DNA of 64,000 nucleotides from Ridgeia piscesae (lineage: Eukaryota > Annelida > Polychaeta > Sabellida > Siboglinidae): assembly GCA_025642075.2 (NCBI GenBank), contig JAODUO010001348.1, forward strand, positions 1 through 64,000. Direction: 5' to 3'. Below the pieces are notes generated by a model. It did not search any database. It saw only the letters and a list, made by a program, of their open reading frames with translations, and was not told the origin of the DNA. Of this stretch, positions 1 through 11,650 are shown one piece after another (the stretch's first letter is position 1; every line of letters starts with the position of its first letter). The translations under genes were made by a program, and so were the position numbers.

Positions 1-1605
1 ACCACATACTGACATACAACACCACATACTGTTATACAACACCACATACTGTCACATAACACCACACACTGTTACACGACACCACATACTGTCACACAAC
101 ACCACATACTGTCAAACAACATCACATACTATCACACAATGCCACATACTGTCACATAACACAGTCAACAACACCACATACTGTTACAACACCACATACT
201 GTCATACAACACCACATACTGTCATACAACACCACATACTGTCATACAACACCACATACTGTCACACAACACCACATACTGTCATACTACACCACATACT
301 GTTATACAACACCACATACTGTCACATAACACCACATACTGTTATACAACACCACATACTGTCACATAACACCACATATTGTCATACAACACCACACACT
401 GTCACACAACACCACATACTGTCACATAACACCACATACTGTCACACAACACCATATACTGTCACACAACACCACATACTGTTATACAACACCACATACT
501 GTTACATAACACCACATACTGTCACACAACACCACGTACTGTTACACAACACCACGTACTGTCACACAACACCACGTACTGTCACACAACACCACATACT
601 GTCACACAACACCACATACTGTCACACAACACCACATACTGTTACGCAACACCACATACTGTCATACAACACCACATACTGTTACGCAACACCACATACT
701 GTCACACAACACCACATACTGTTATACAACACCACATACTGTCACATAACACCACATACTGACATACAACACCACATACTGTTATACAACACCACATACT
801 GTCACATAACACCACACACTGTTACACGACACCACATACTGTCACACAACACCACATACTGTCAAACAACATCACATACTATCACACAATGCCACATACT
901 GTCACATAACACAGTCATACAACACCACATACTGTCATACAACACCACATACTGTCATACAACACCACATACTGTCATACAACACCACATACTGTCACAC
1001 AACACCACATACTGTCACACAACACCACATACTGTCACACAACACCACATACTGTCACACAACACCACATACTGTCACACAACACCACATACTGTCATAC
1101 AACACCACATACTGTTATACAACACCACATACTGTCACATAACACCACATACTGTTATACAACACCACATACTGTCACATAACACCACATATTGTCACAT
1201 AACACCACACACTGTCACACAACACCACATACTGTCACACAATACCACATACTGTCACACAACATCACATACTGTCACACAACACCACATACTGTTATAC
1301 AACACCACATACTGTTACATAACACCACATACTGTCACATAACACCACGTACTGTCACACAACACCACGTACTGTTACACAACACCACGTACTGTCACAC
1401 AACACCACATACTGTCACACAACACCACATACTGTCACATAACACCACATACTGTTATACAACACCACATACTGTCACACAACACTACATACTGTCACAC
1501 AACACCACATACTGTCACACAACACCACATACTGTCACACAACACCACATACTGTTATACAACACCACATACTGTCATACAACACCACATACTGTTACAC
1601 AACAC
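1..1605. repeat. 20-bp minisatellite, left block (intron 6 of ANKMY2)
   Basis: About 80 tandem copies of a 20-bp unit of the form ACACCACATACTGTCAYACA run without a break from the left edge. Variants differ mainly at TCA/TTA, CAC/CAT and the CATACT/CGTACT position. The first ~170 bp recurs almost exactly 750 bp further on (8-170 versus 758-920, sharing the odd units with TCAAACAACATCAC and the shortened CACAGTC unit), so kilobase-scale duplication has been laid over the 20-bp unit. ORFs such as the one at 1192-1806 are reading-frame artefacts, because 20 bp is not a multiple of 3. The block lies inside the ANKMY2 gene if that gene continues leftwards. Confidence 0.95.
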
Positions 1606-3585
1606 CAGAGATGGAGTAATCGTACTCGTGTACTTGTACTCGTACTCGAGTACGAGTACTTTTTGAGTACTCGTACTCGAGTACGAAGGAAAGTAATCGT
1701 ACTCGTACTCGAGTACATTACCAAAATAATCGTACTCGTACTCGAGTACATTACCAAAATAATCGTACTCACGATTACTTCTCACGATTACATTTTTTTC
1801 ATATGAACAGTTGCAAGCAAATATATTAGACAGATAAAAATGGCAATATTAGAAGTAATCTAATAAATGTAATCATAATCAAGGTATTCATTTTCTATTA
1901 CTGTTGAGCATTTCAGTTAAATAAATATTCAGTCAGATTTCCCTAATTAATACCTTCTCTTCCCAGAGAAGCAACATCTCCTCACCCTCCTGCTTAGTAC
2001 AAAGTACAAGTTATATTGTGATAGTACCTGGGAAGCACTGCAGGAGATAAGCATCCTGTAACATCTTGCCTTGTAATTTTAGAAGCCAGGCCACAGCCCC
2101 ACCTGTACTGTTTGCTCTGTCAGTTTGGTGTGAATGACTGGTCATGTTTCCAACATCCAGAATCCTGACTGGGTCTGGGCGGTTAGCTGCTAAATCCCCT
2201 GTCTATTATGTTTAATTAAGTGCAAACTGTAAACCTGTCTAAATCCACAACCATTCTGTGTTTGTCCCATCCAGACACGGGGTCAAATACATTGAAATGT
2301 ATTTAAATACAAATATTCTTGAGGGATTACAAATACTTTTTAAATATAAATGTATTTAAATAGGAATACATTGAAAAGTATTTCAAATACTTGTTCATAT
2401 ATTTTGTTTTCAAATACTTTTCATTTTGTATTACTATGTAGGTAAAAGAAAAGCAACACATATTGAGACATCTAGTTTATAGGCATAATTAGTGTTTTGC
2501 TCATATGATGACAGGCAAACCAGTGCTAGGGAGTATTGTTATTGCTAACTGCATCACAGTGACAACTGACTGAAAGAGGTAAAGGCCAAAATATATTGTT
2601 TGTATGTTAAGCCAGGAAGTCCATAATAATATAACGCCTATGTTGCCCTCAGAAGAGACACTGTTAATCATTGCTAGGATGTTGTGAGGAAGGCTCAACT
2701 TCAAAGTCAGCCAGGAAACCAGAATAACCTGGTGCCAAAATAAAGCCTGACTAAACAACAAAAGGGGATATTGACCTATGGTCACTGTTAGGTCCATCCT
2801 CTGGCTCTGAGCAAACACAAGTTGTGGTCACTGCAGGCAGTGCAGGGCCAGGGGAAGCCTGCTGTTAAGTGTCTTCATCAGTAATTAGCACTGTTGGGTG
2901 AAGTTAAGGTAATCAGTTTGGCGGGTATTACATGTGACAGTGAAAAAGAAATGTTGATACTGACAATGTATTTCAAAAAAATATTTGAACAAGTCAAATA
3001 CTTTAGGAAAGTATTTAAATACAAATACTAGTAATTCCTAAACATCAAACACAAATACTTTAAAAAGTATTTAAATACTTTAAAATACAAATGTATTTGA
3101 CCCCATGTCTGGACCCATCTGATATACTACTCTTGAATATGCCCCCCTGGTTTTGAAGTGTTGTTATTGTAATGTATTTGATCATGTGTATTTGAAATTA
3201 AAAAATGCCTCCTATTTGTATTTGATTCAGAAACCATAAATTAAATTATTAATCCAGCATTAAATGATTCATCCAATACCTGAGAAAGGCGTCTAATTAT
3301 TAATAATAATAACACATGGATAGTGGATAGCAGTAATCAGTTAGAACATTAGTGACACAACAACAGAACAAGAATGACACCTAGGTATTCCATGAAAGTC
3401 GCCTTTATGTTAGAAACAGGATATTCATTAAAGTAATCATGAAAGTAATCATGCTTACATTCTAAAATAATCGTACTCGTACTCGAGTACATTTGTTTTC
3501 TGAGTACTCGTACTCGTACTCATGCATGTTCAAAGTAATCGTACTCGTACTCGAGTACATTTGTATTGTACTCACTCCATCTCTG
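1606..3585. mobile_element. hAT-like DNA transposon inserted in the minisatellite
   Basis: The element starts CAGAGATGGAGT and ends with its inverse ACTCCATCTCTG, next to subterminal clusters of CGTACTCGTACTCGAGTA motifs at 1620-1770 and 3469-3560. The 8 bp on each side are identical (CACAACAC at 1598-1605 and 3586-3593). Removing the element plus one copy restores the 20-bp minisatellite in perfect phase. Terminal CAG and an 8-bp target-site duplication are hallmarks of the hAT superfamily. No transposase is visible, so this is a non-autonomous copy about 1,980 bp long, of which 840 bp is a second nested element. The flanking satellite contains CACAACAC everywhere, so the phase restoration is better evidence than the duplication itself. 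Confidence 0.8.
2272..3111. mobile_element. Nested hAT-like non-autonomous element
   Basis: Inverted termini CAGACACGGGGTCAAATACA (left) and TGTATTTGACCCCATGTCTG (right, as read on plus) bound an 840-bp AT-rich segment whose arms continue as diverging ATTTAAATAC-type repeats. Flanking 8-mers are GTCCCATC (2264-2271) and GACCCATC (3112-3119), a 7/8 match consistent with a hAT target-site duplication. The minus-strand ORF at 2501-2818 inside it matches nothing I recognise. Superfamily assignment rests on the CAG terminus and duplication length only. Confidence 0.7.
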
Positions 3586-3848
3586 CACAACACCACATAC
3601 TGTTATACAACACCACATACTGTCACATAACACCACATACTGTCATACAACACCTCATACTGTTATACAACACCACATACTGTTACATAACACCACATAC
3701 TGTCATACAACACCACATACTGTTATACAACACCACATACTGTCACATAACACCATATACTGTCACGCAGCACCACATACTGTCACGCAACACCACATAC
3801 TGTTACATAACACCACATACCGTTACACAACACCACATACTGTTACCA
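3586..3848. repeat. 20-bp minisatellite, right block
   Basis: Thirteen further copies of the same 20-bp unit as at 1-1605, continuing the array in phase beyond the hAT-like insertion. The array ends at the ATACTGTTACC around 3845. From 3849 to 4262 I see only AT-rich intron sequence without a recognisable exon. Confidence 0.93.
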
Positions 3849-4262
3849 CTCGTCCATGTAATGCAGTGAAATGTTGTGCCGTCAGATTTGTGAGTAAATC
3901 AATGCGTTACTGTGTTTATATGTGAATTCTATGCATCAGCAACAAATGACATATTCATAATGGCAGCCTTTTTTTGGCAGGCAACAACTGATAATTTTAC
4001 AGTTCTGTGCAATTTAAAGGGAAAATATTAACAGATTTGCCGATATATTTGAACATGTTGACAGATTTGCTGATAGTAGTCGGGTTTCCAAAACTTTGCC
4101 AGACATTCCTGTCAATGTAGTATATTCTGAATCTAGCTTTGTTCGATCCTTGAAGCATTGGTTTTTCAACAGCGACACAACAACGTGTGTTACACCGTCA
4201 CTCATTCACTGACATGTGACATATTCGACACGACACAACAACGTATTTGACACATGACATAC

Positions 4263-7200
4263 CCCGACAGGATTCAGGTTGTTCTGGATGACAAGTCCAT
4301 ACAATGGACTCAACAGCTCTGGTGGCAACTTGGGTTCTGTCTCTAACCCTGAAACACATGACACGAACAAAAGCTGTGAGTACAACATATGCACTGTAGC
4401 ACACAGAGGGATCGGAATGAAGTGTGTGTCTTAACATATGCTTCTTTCTAGAGAAAATGTTACAACTAATTTGTCACACAAATGAGCACAGTGGAATTCA
4501 GACTAACAAAACTCATCAATCGTTTGAACAATTTTATTTAAAAAATATGCATTGCTATTAACCAGTGTAGCAACACAATTGCGACATGTTAGTCAAAAGA
4601 TACTTCTTCCAAATGACAAAGATATAAAAACAGATTTTATTAAATGTGAAACAAATGCATTTGTTTGGTTCTCTGCATCTAAAATAGTTAATGAAAACTC
4701 ACTATTAGCAACCACTTAACTTTAAGAATAACTCTCAACTGAAAAGAAGATGAGAATTCAACATACGAACCGACACATATACATGTCACAGAAATGGACA
4801 TTCGACACATTATTGTAGCTTTATGGTCAGAGATGCACTGCATTTACTAGAGACACAGCTTAGCTACACTGCTAACAAACTTTGCCTTGATGTTGGCACC
4901 AATGGATTACGTGGTGTTTCTGATGACTTTCTGGTGGACTTACTCTAAAACCTACCTTGGACTTGTGTGTAGTAGGCAAGATCGTCCTTGGCAAAGAAGT
5001 TGTTGATGAGCGATACGCACTGGTACTGACCTGAAGCAATCACAGGACAGTCACTAACAACGCACGCCACCATACTTTACGTGACTGCCATATTTACATC
5101 TGAGAAATTATGATTCACACAAAAATTCAAACCTACAACATTTAAGTCTTCATTATTCAAGAATTCTTTACACTGCAGAATGTGTTTCACTTGGTTACTA
5201 TGTACACTGTAGTGTGTACAATGGAAACGCAAAATTACAGTTGTCTGCAATACAATATTGCCAGTAGTTGCAACATGTATACAAATATTGCATCAATTCC
5301 TTATCGGAGATAGTACACACTGTCTTTGTCACAACCCCTGGTGATCATAAAATGTTCTATAAAAAGGACGACAGGAGAAATGGAGGAAAGATGACATGTA
5401 AAACTTACAGAAGACAAATAATTACAAGAATGGAGACGGGTGTACTGAATGATGTGGCATATTGAATGTGCACTGCAGAGTTAGTGCGTCAGCAATTGTG
5501 CAATGTTTATAATACAACTAGTCTTAGAGATCAGCAGAGATGTCTGATGACAGCAACACACCAACAAAGGCAGCCATTTGAGCGGCGGTCCGTCCAACAC
5601 AATTTTCCCGCCCAACTTTTGCACCAGCGGCTAACATCAGCTGAGTCACTTCTGTGTTGCCTGAAACAGAACACAAATGACACAACGTTTAGTGAAGATG
5701 CCAAGTACAAAGGCAATCACCTCAGTGAGATCAATGGAACAGTTTCTCGGAAAAAGTCAAACAATCTACAAACGTTCAAGTAAATTACAAAATACTAGAT
5801 GACGTTATTGTGTTTTGTAAAATGTATCTATTCTGCAGAAAAAAATAAAAAGTGAGAAAAACGCCCTGTCTGACTTTCAAATGACATGACACGACACAGA
5901 AATAAGAGCATTTTGGATATGGACTGTGAAGCATACCACATTTGAAGTGTGAGCGCAGATGTGAATGTTGTGTGAGTGCATGGTACGTGTACTCTTTGTG
6001 CTGGTGCATGTTGTTTCATTGGTTCATGTACAGCTGTGTGTTGTGTTTGTGCATGGTTTGTATGTTATGTGCATTTGTGTGTACATGGCACATGTACATT
6101 ATGCATTATCATGTGTGCACGGCATATGTACATATGCATGGTGTGTTCATGTGTGCGTGGCACATGTACATGTGCATGGTGTCTTAGTGTGTGGACGGCA
6201 CGTGTACATGTGCATGGTGTCTTAGTGTGTGGACGGCACATGTACATGTGCATGGTGTCTTAGTGTGTGGACGGCACATGTACATGTGCATGGTGTCTTA
6301 GTGTGTGGACGGCACGTGTACATGTGCATGGTGTCTTAGTGTGTGGACGGCACATGTACATGTGCATGGTGTCTTAGTGTGTGGACGGCACATGTACATG
6401 TGCATGGTGTCTTAGTGTGTGGACGGCACGTGTACATGTGCATGGTGTCTTAGTGTGTGGACGGCACATGTACATGTGCATGGTGTGTAGCATGTGTACA
6501 TGTGCATGCATATTGCATACCTGACAGGGCAGCAAACATAAGAGCTGTGTAGCCTTGGTTGTGCTCTGAGGAGTTGACATCTGCGCCATGGGCCAGCAAC
6601 AAATGACAGATGTCTACCTTTGCCTTGAAGGCAGCTTGTTGCAGAGGTGTCATCCCATTCTGTAAATAAACATTTAGATCTGTTAACTCTTTACTGCGCA
6701 GAGCGTCCAAAACCGCCCAACCCCTCGTACGCGCAGACCGTCCAAAACCGCCCAGTAAACTCACAGTTAGTGGGCCTTTCGTTTACCATGATCAGATCCT
6801 TCTTTTACATTAACCAGCCAGCTCAAACTGCTGATCTAAGCTCTATTCACTGAAACATTTGCTGTCGACATCTTGTGAAAAATTGTTTTCGTTTGCGAAT
6901 TAAGTGAGTTTATTTGGAAGGACGTTGAAGTGCGTTCGTCTAGTTGACCTCCGATATCGTGTGGCATTTGGCGGATATTACTGAGATCATTTCTCGATGA
7001 TTTCGAGTCGGATATCGATGTTTGCAACGTGAATGATGTTGACAGCGACCACAGAGACCCTGTTATCGTCCATCGACGTTGTCTGTGCGACTTTTCGTTG
7101 TTGAGATTCGAAAAAGATGACCCGTCGGTGGCAGGTTCATTTCGCCGATATGCAGCCATTTTGTTGATCAGACCACCCACCGTCCGTACTTCGTTTGGTT

Positions 7201-10200
7201 TATTTATTTTAGGGTATTTTATTAATATGGACACATTGCTTCTGACAAGAGTGACAGGAGTGTGCTATCTTTCGGTATTCGAGTGTTGATTTTACATACG
7301 AAAAGAACATTCCAGTCGGCAATATGATCAGTAAATGATAACCATTTTGTAAATTATAGCATGATTTTTGTCTTCAGTTGCGTTGGCGTTGTTTACAAAA
7401 GCAATTATAATTTGAAAACTAACCGTCAAAATTGGATAAATGTTTTTCTAGGATAAAACTAACATACATGGCTACATTAGTTCCATAGGATGACTGTTGT
7501 GTGTTCTAAGATTTTTTTAATATGTAGCATGATGAAGTTGATTATTTATTTTGTTATCATAATTGTTGAAGTTTGCTTCAAGATCTGAAATGTAATTGAT
7601 TGCAACACATCAATTTTAATAAAAAAAAATTATTCACACAATCATTCCATGTACAGTGCAATTAATTTCATATATTTTCATGCATCGGTTGTCGAGATAT
7701 TCAAATTTTAATGCATGCAACATGCAGCGTAATTCACAGATGGCTGTCATCTTAAAATTGTCTGCCCACAGCAGGGTGTAAAATAAGAAGGCTGTCTACC
7801 CAGTAAAGAGTTAAAGATCAATTACTATTCAACATTGTACAAACCAGATTATGTACAGTATATGTCTACATGCATGATAAGAGATTTAGCAACAAATGTG
7901 ACCAAGCAAGACATTCTAGTGTAGTTAATATCACGAAGTTACCACATTTTGGACATTTTCAAAATATTTAGATCTGTTAACTCTTTACTGCGCAGAGCGT
8001 CCAAAACCGCCCAACCCCTCGTACGCGCAGACCGTCCAAAACCGCCCAGTAAACTCACAGTTAGTGGGCCTTTCGTTTACCATGATCAGATCCTTCTTTT
8101 ACATTAACCAGCCAGCTCAAACTGCTGATCTAAGCTCTATTCACAGAAACATTTGCTGTCGCCATCTTGTGAAAAATTGTTTTCGTTTGCGAATTAAGTG
8201 AGTTTATTTGGAAGGACGTTGAAGTGCGTTCGTCTAGTTGACCTCCGATATCGTGATAAAATAGCACACATTCCAAGAGGACAGTGAATTATTTCACATA
8301 AATGATAAATCACATCATGCCTAGAAGGCTAGAACAAAGGCAGTGTTCACAGTTACCTTATCCAAACAATCAACGCGCGTTGTTTGTTTTGCCAGCAGCT
8401 TTGTCACTTCATCCGTGTTCCCTGAAGATGCAACAAACTGTATTAGTTACACTACAACCTGTCAATAGCAGAAGTTTAGGTTCTACTCTTCACTGGTGGC
8501 ATTCCAACTGATGAAGGAATCTGAAAGTAAAGCAGGGTTGGGCCAATCATGTAATAGCGGGCAAATAGTTATTAAATTACTATATAAACCTAACTAACTG
8601 CAATTAATAAATTTATATTATTACATTAATTCACAGTGCCAACATATTTTGGTGTTTTGCAGACACTGTGACTGTATATATCTATTAACCATTGCTATAG
8701 GAATTGGTCATAGTTAACAAAATGTGCTGTTTTCCGAAGAAACCAGATCAATATTCTAATTCAACACCAGTTATTTAATAACTACCATGCAAACAAACTC
8801 TTAGTTGGATACTTTAGTGGTTTAGACCCAAGCCCCATAAAAAACAGCCACTCAAATCTCACACCATGCATCTACTACACCTGTGCTACAATTGTACACC
8901 TAGAGGGTTTTTTATCGATCAAAACGAACATGAAATTCACTGGCTTTTTGGTCAACATTAACTTCACAGGAAACTTGGATAGGTGGTGCTACTTTCAGAT
9001 TCAGTGTATATGGTTGTTCTGGTATGGAAGAAGGATTATGATTCAGACTAGATTTAGGTTGAATTACTTTTGACAAGATTTACATCAAAAAGCAAAATTT
9101 GTTTACAGTTGCACATACCAGAGTTTCCTGTCATGAAAATAATATATTACATGCAAAAATGTGCGTATGTTGTGTAAATTTTGATAGATAAAAGTAATTT
9201 AAATTTGTTATCATATCACAAGACTGTATGATAGTAGTGTATGTGCAATAAAGGTATAGTGGATGCAAGATGTGAAATTTGAGTGGCTATTTTCGTGGGA
9301 GGTTTCACGATGCAAGCCTAAACGGCTGAAGTGCAAGGTACCTCACAAATTGGTAATGACAGATGTGTAGCCTCGTTCTACAGTTGCTAAATGAAACACA
9401 TTGACGTCATTCGTTAACTTTCTTGCTGGTAAAAGTAACTGCATGTATTTTTGTTGAAATTTGAGGTACGTTTTTGATCCACTAATGCTGCCACCTTGTG
9501 TACTACACTCTAATATCACAACAACTTGTTCACGTAAAGTAAGTACATTTTCAGCGAACATTTTTAAGTACTACAGTAGCATTGATCTCAGCAAACACTA
9601 TACCCGACTAAAGACATATTGGCACTTGTGTAGAATTCGGACCCACCTCTGTTGTGCCATTATAACTATATATTTGCCTACATTGGATATTAACTCTAAA
9701 TATGATCAATCAGCATTCCCAGGTATATTTATGTTTCACAATTATTGCATTTTGGGACCCAATAGCACTCCAATTTGTGCCAGTCACATGCGCAGCAGTG
9801 CATGTGTCATTGCGCCGTGCGCATGGAATAAGTGGTAAAATAGTTTGTTTATGCCGACCGCAGCGTCTTTTCGGCCTCAGTCAAAGCCTAGGTTGATAAG
9901 ACGCGCTGTTTATAAAACATAAATATGCGTGAGATGATGTTAAATGATTGAATTAACAAAATCAAGTGATGGCAAAGATACAATTATAAAGGCACGATTG
10001 AGGTGGTCAGAATTCTACATTCAACATCCACAAAAATGTTGTGAAGACGTACGCTAAGACGGCTGGCCAATTTACACGACTCTCTCGAGCGTGCCAAACC
10101 ACGCAACGTGCCGGCAACTCAAGCAAGCTCGCATCGGGATCACGGGGATTCAACAAGATTTTACGCCAAATTTACGGTTGATTCCAATACTGCAGAAACA

Positions 10201-10321
10201 TATTGATTGTGTCAATATCTGCTAATTGTGTGACATAGTATAACAGCAACAAACCTTCATTTATGCTTTCGATAAGCTTTTCTTCATCTTCGTTTAAATC
10301 CCCCTTCTTCTGCGGCGCCAT
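4263..10321 (-). CDS. ANKMY2: ANKMY2-like ankyrin repeat and MYND domain protein (5' six exons, partial)
   Basis: Six exons, in transcript order, are 10321-10255, 8421-8357, 6659-6521, 5660-5562, 5030-4956 and 4348-4263. All have AG acceptors, GT donors and matching phases, giving 177 codons. The protein starts [19 protein letters not shown], then carries ankyrin repeats ([60 protein letters not shown]) and the family-specific [14 protein letters not shown] segment. This order matches vertebrate ANKMY2, a roughly 440-residue cytosolic protein that binds adenylyl cyclases and acts in ciliary and Hedgehog signalling. The C-terminal MYND zinc finger should lie left of the window; I found no exon 7 in 1-4262. 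The start is fixed by the conserved MxxxKKGxL beginning. Identity is secure; the missing half is not assessed. Confidence 0.92.
5942..6500. repeat. 38-bp minisatellite in ANKMY2 intron 3
   Basis: A 38-bp unit containing GTGTGTGGACGGCACATGTA repeats about eight times from 6185 to 6490, preceded by degenerate older copies from 5942. Each unit holds the perfect palindrome CACATGTACATGTG or its variant CACGTGTACATGTG. The two variants alternate in a strict three-unit cycle (CGT, CAT, CAT), giving a 114-bp higher-order period. The array stops about 20 bp from the splice donor of ANKMY2 exon 3 (6519-6520). ORFs on both strands here are repeat artefacts. Confidence 0.93.
6687..7810. mobile_element. 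piggyBac-like non-autonomous element flanked by TTAA
   Basis: The element has inverted termini CTCTTTACTGCGCAGA (6687) and TCTACCCAGTAAAGAG (ending 7810), which match at 14 of 16 positions. They are flanked on both sides by TTAA (6683-6686 and 7811-7814), the obligate piggyBac target. The plus frame near 6985-7080 reads an acidic stretch ([18 protein letters not shown]) of the kind found at the N-terminus of piggyBac transposases, followed by no catalytic domain. It therefore looks like an internally deleted derivative. It lies in ANKMY2 intron 2, with its left TTAA only about 22 bp from the exon 3 splice acceptor. Confidence 0.7.
7966..8255. repeat. Duplicate of the left end of the piggyBac-like element
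   Basis: These 290 bp repeat 6672-6961 almost perfectly (I count two substitutions). The match includes 15 bp of flanking DNA outside the element (ATTTAGATCTGTTAA), so it arose by local duplication, not by a second transposition. The copy stops abruptly at GATATCGTG. It ends about 100 bp before ANKMY2 exon 2 (8421-8357). Confidence 0.88.
8815..9325. mobile_element. Possible terminal-inverted-repeat element, ANKMY2 intron 1
   Basis: The segment AGCCACTCAAATCTCACACC near 8850 reappears inverted near 9290 (as TGTGAAATTTGAGTGGCTAT). The similarity continues outward to GTTTAGACC near 8820 and inverse CCTAAACGG near 9320. The arms are about 50 bp with mismatches around an AT-rich spacer. No target-site duplication was recognised, so the class is undetermined. 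Confidence 0.45.
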
Positions 10322-10536
10322 TTTGAAACAAATGTGTCGCTTGTGAAATGATGCTGCCTTATGAAACGTGCCAGCGTCTCATTAGCGGAGCAACGTAGCG
10401 CCCGCAGAGCATGACGTAACCAATGCCTTTGGGTGAATTCCTGCTACTATGGCGTTTTGATTAATTATGTAATTACCCACCGAAATCATTGACACAAGGA
10501 GCGTCGACCCGGTTTTAAAAGTGAGGGGGACGGGGA

Positions 10537-10552
10537 CCAATTTATATATATA

Positions 10553-10621
<69 letters not shown>
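10537..10621. repeat. (TA)n microsatellite
   Basis: About 40 TA units, slightly imperfect at the left. It lies just upstream of the ANKMY2 start codon, within the first 300 bp of the presumed promoter region. Confidence 0.97.
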
Positions 10622-10624
<3 letters not shown>

Positions 10625-10779
10625 CCTGAAATACATATAACTATTTTTTTGTAAATATAAAACATAATTCATTGTTGGTCTGGTGCTAATTCTAAAATAA
10701 ACAAAGGCCTTTATGTAATGCTATTGTAAATGTTTAGAATTGTAGTAAAGGTGTAACATTAACAACAAAAACTCAATTA

Positions 10780-11395
10780 AATCAAACTGTCCATGACATA
10801 AGCAAATATCTAGATGAACAGAAATCTGTAGACATGGCCATTCTAGACTTCACTAAAGCATTCGACAAAGTTCCACATAAAAGACTAATCCACAATTAAA
10901 CTAAAATACTATGGCATCACAGGCCCAATATCGTCATGGATAGAAAGCTTCCTTGCAGAAAGAACTCAACAGGTTGTAATAAATGGATCAGTATACAAAC
11001 CCATTAAAGTCACCTCAGGGGTACCACAGAGAACCGTACTGGGGCACGTACTTTTCTTACTTTACATAAATGATCGACCTACCCAACAATCTCACTTCAA
11101 ACGTTCGCCTTTTTGCAGATGACTGCCTACTATATCAACCAATTAAATCAGACACTGACATTTCTCTCCTCCAAAATGATATATTCAAACTTGAGGAATG
11201 GCAAAACACATGGCTTATGAAATTCAATCCCACCAAATGCTTCACAATGACAATAGCCTCAAGAAAACCGACACCAAATATTTACACCTTGTGTGGCCAA
11301 CACTTAAATCTGTTCAATCACATTGTTATCTTGGTACAAATATCAAATACATTAAATTGGACAGCACAATGCAACTCAGTCGCTAGGAAAGCACA
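10780..11395 (+). pseudogene. Degenerate non-LTR retrotransposon reverse transcriptase fragment
   Basis: Plus-strand frames, joined across stops and frameshifts, read reverse-transcriptase blocks in order. These are DMAILDFTKAFDKVPHKRL near 10,830, a TSGVPQ-like block near 11,015, LFLLYINDLPNNL near 11,055-11,090, and NVRLFADDCLLY near 11,100-11,135, which contains the catalytic A-D-D triad. A C-terminal extension (NTWLMKFNPTKC) follows. This order is typical of jockey/CR1/Rex1-type LINE ORF2 proteins. The copy is truncated at both ends and cannot be functional. It is joined directly at 11,396 to a MITE. Confidence 0.85.
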
Positions 11396-11650
11396 ACCCA
11401 GACAGCATGCTAACGTTAATCTAACGTTCATTTAACGTTAGCAGAAACGTTGGTTTAACGTTTACATGTGAACGTTTTTTTGTTGCGTTATTTTGCTCGT
11501 TTATTTAACGTAGATCTACGTTTACTTTCCAACCAAACAAAAACAACCGAAAACTAAGGTTTCGGGATCGTTAGAGATTTAACCGTAACCAAAATCAAAC
11601 GGTTCTAACCAAATGCAAACCTTAATGTAACGTTTGCATGCTATCTGGGT
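11396..11650. mobile_element. MITE with AACGTT-rich arms
   Basis: A 255-bp element with termini ACCCAGACAGCATGCTAACG (left) and inverse TTTGCATGCTATCTGGGT (right). Its interior is packed with AACGTT/AACGT motifs in both orientations, and there is no coding capacity. I do not see a clear target-site duplication, so the superfamily is open. It abuts the LINE relic, suggesting insertion into it or truncation of the LINE at this point. Confidence 0.75.

Noticed and set aside
1192..1806. His/Thr-rich 204-codon ORF
   Set aside because: Translation of the 20-bp minisatellite running into a transposon end.
4014..4205. Possible ANKMY2 exon 7 in the minus ORF
   Set aside because: The translation has no similarity to the segment following PVG in ANKMY2 and lacks a fitting acceptor phase.
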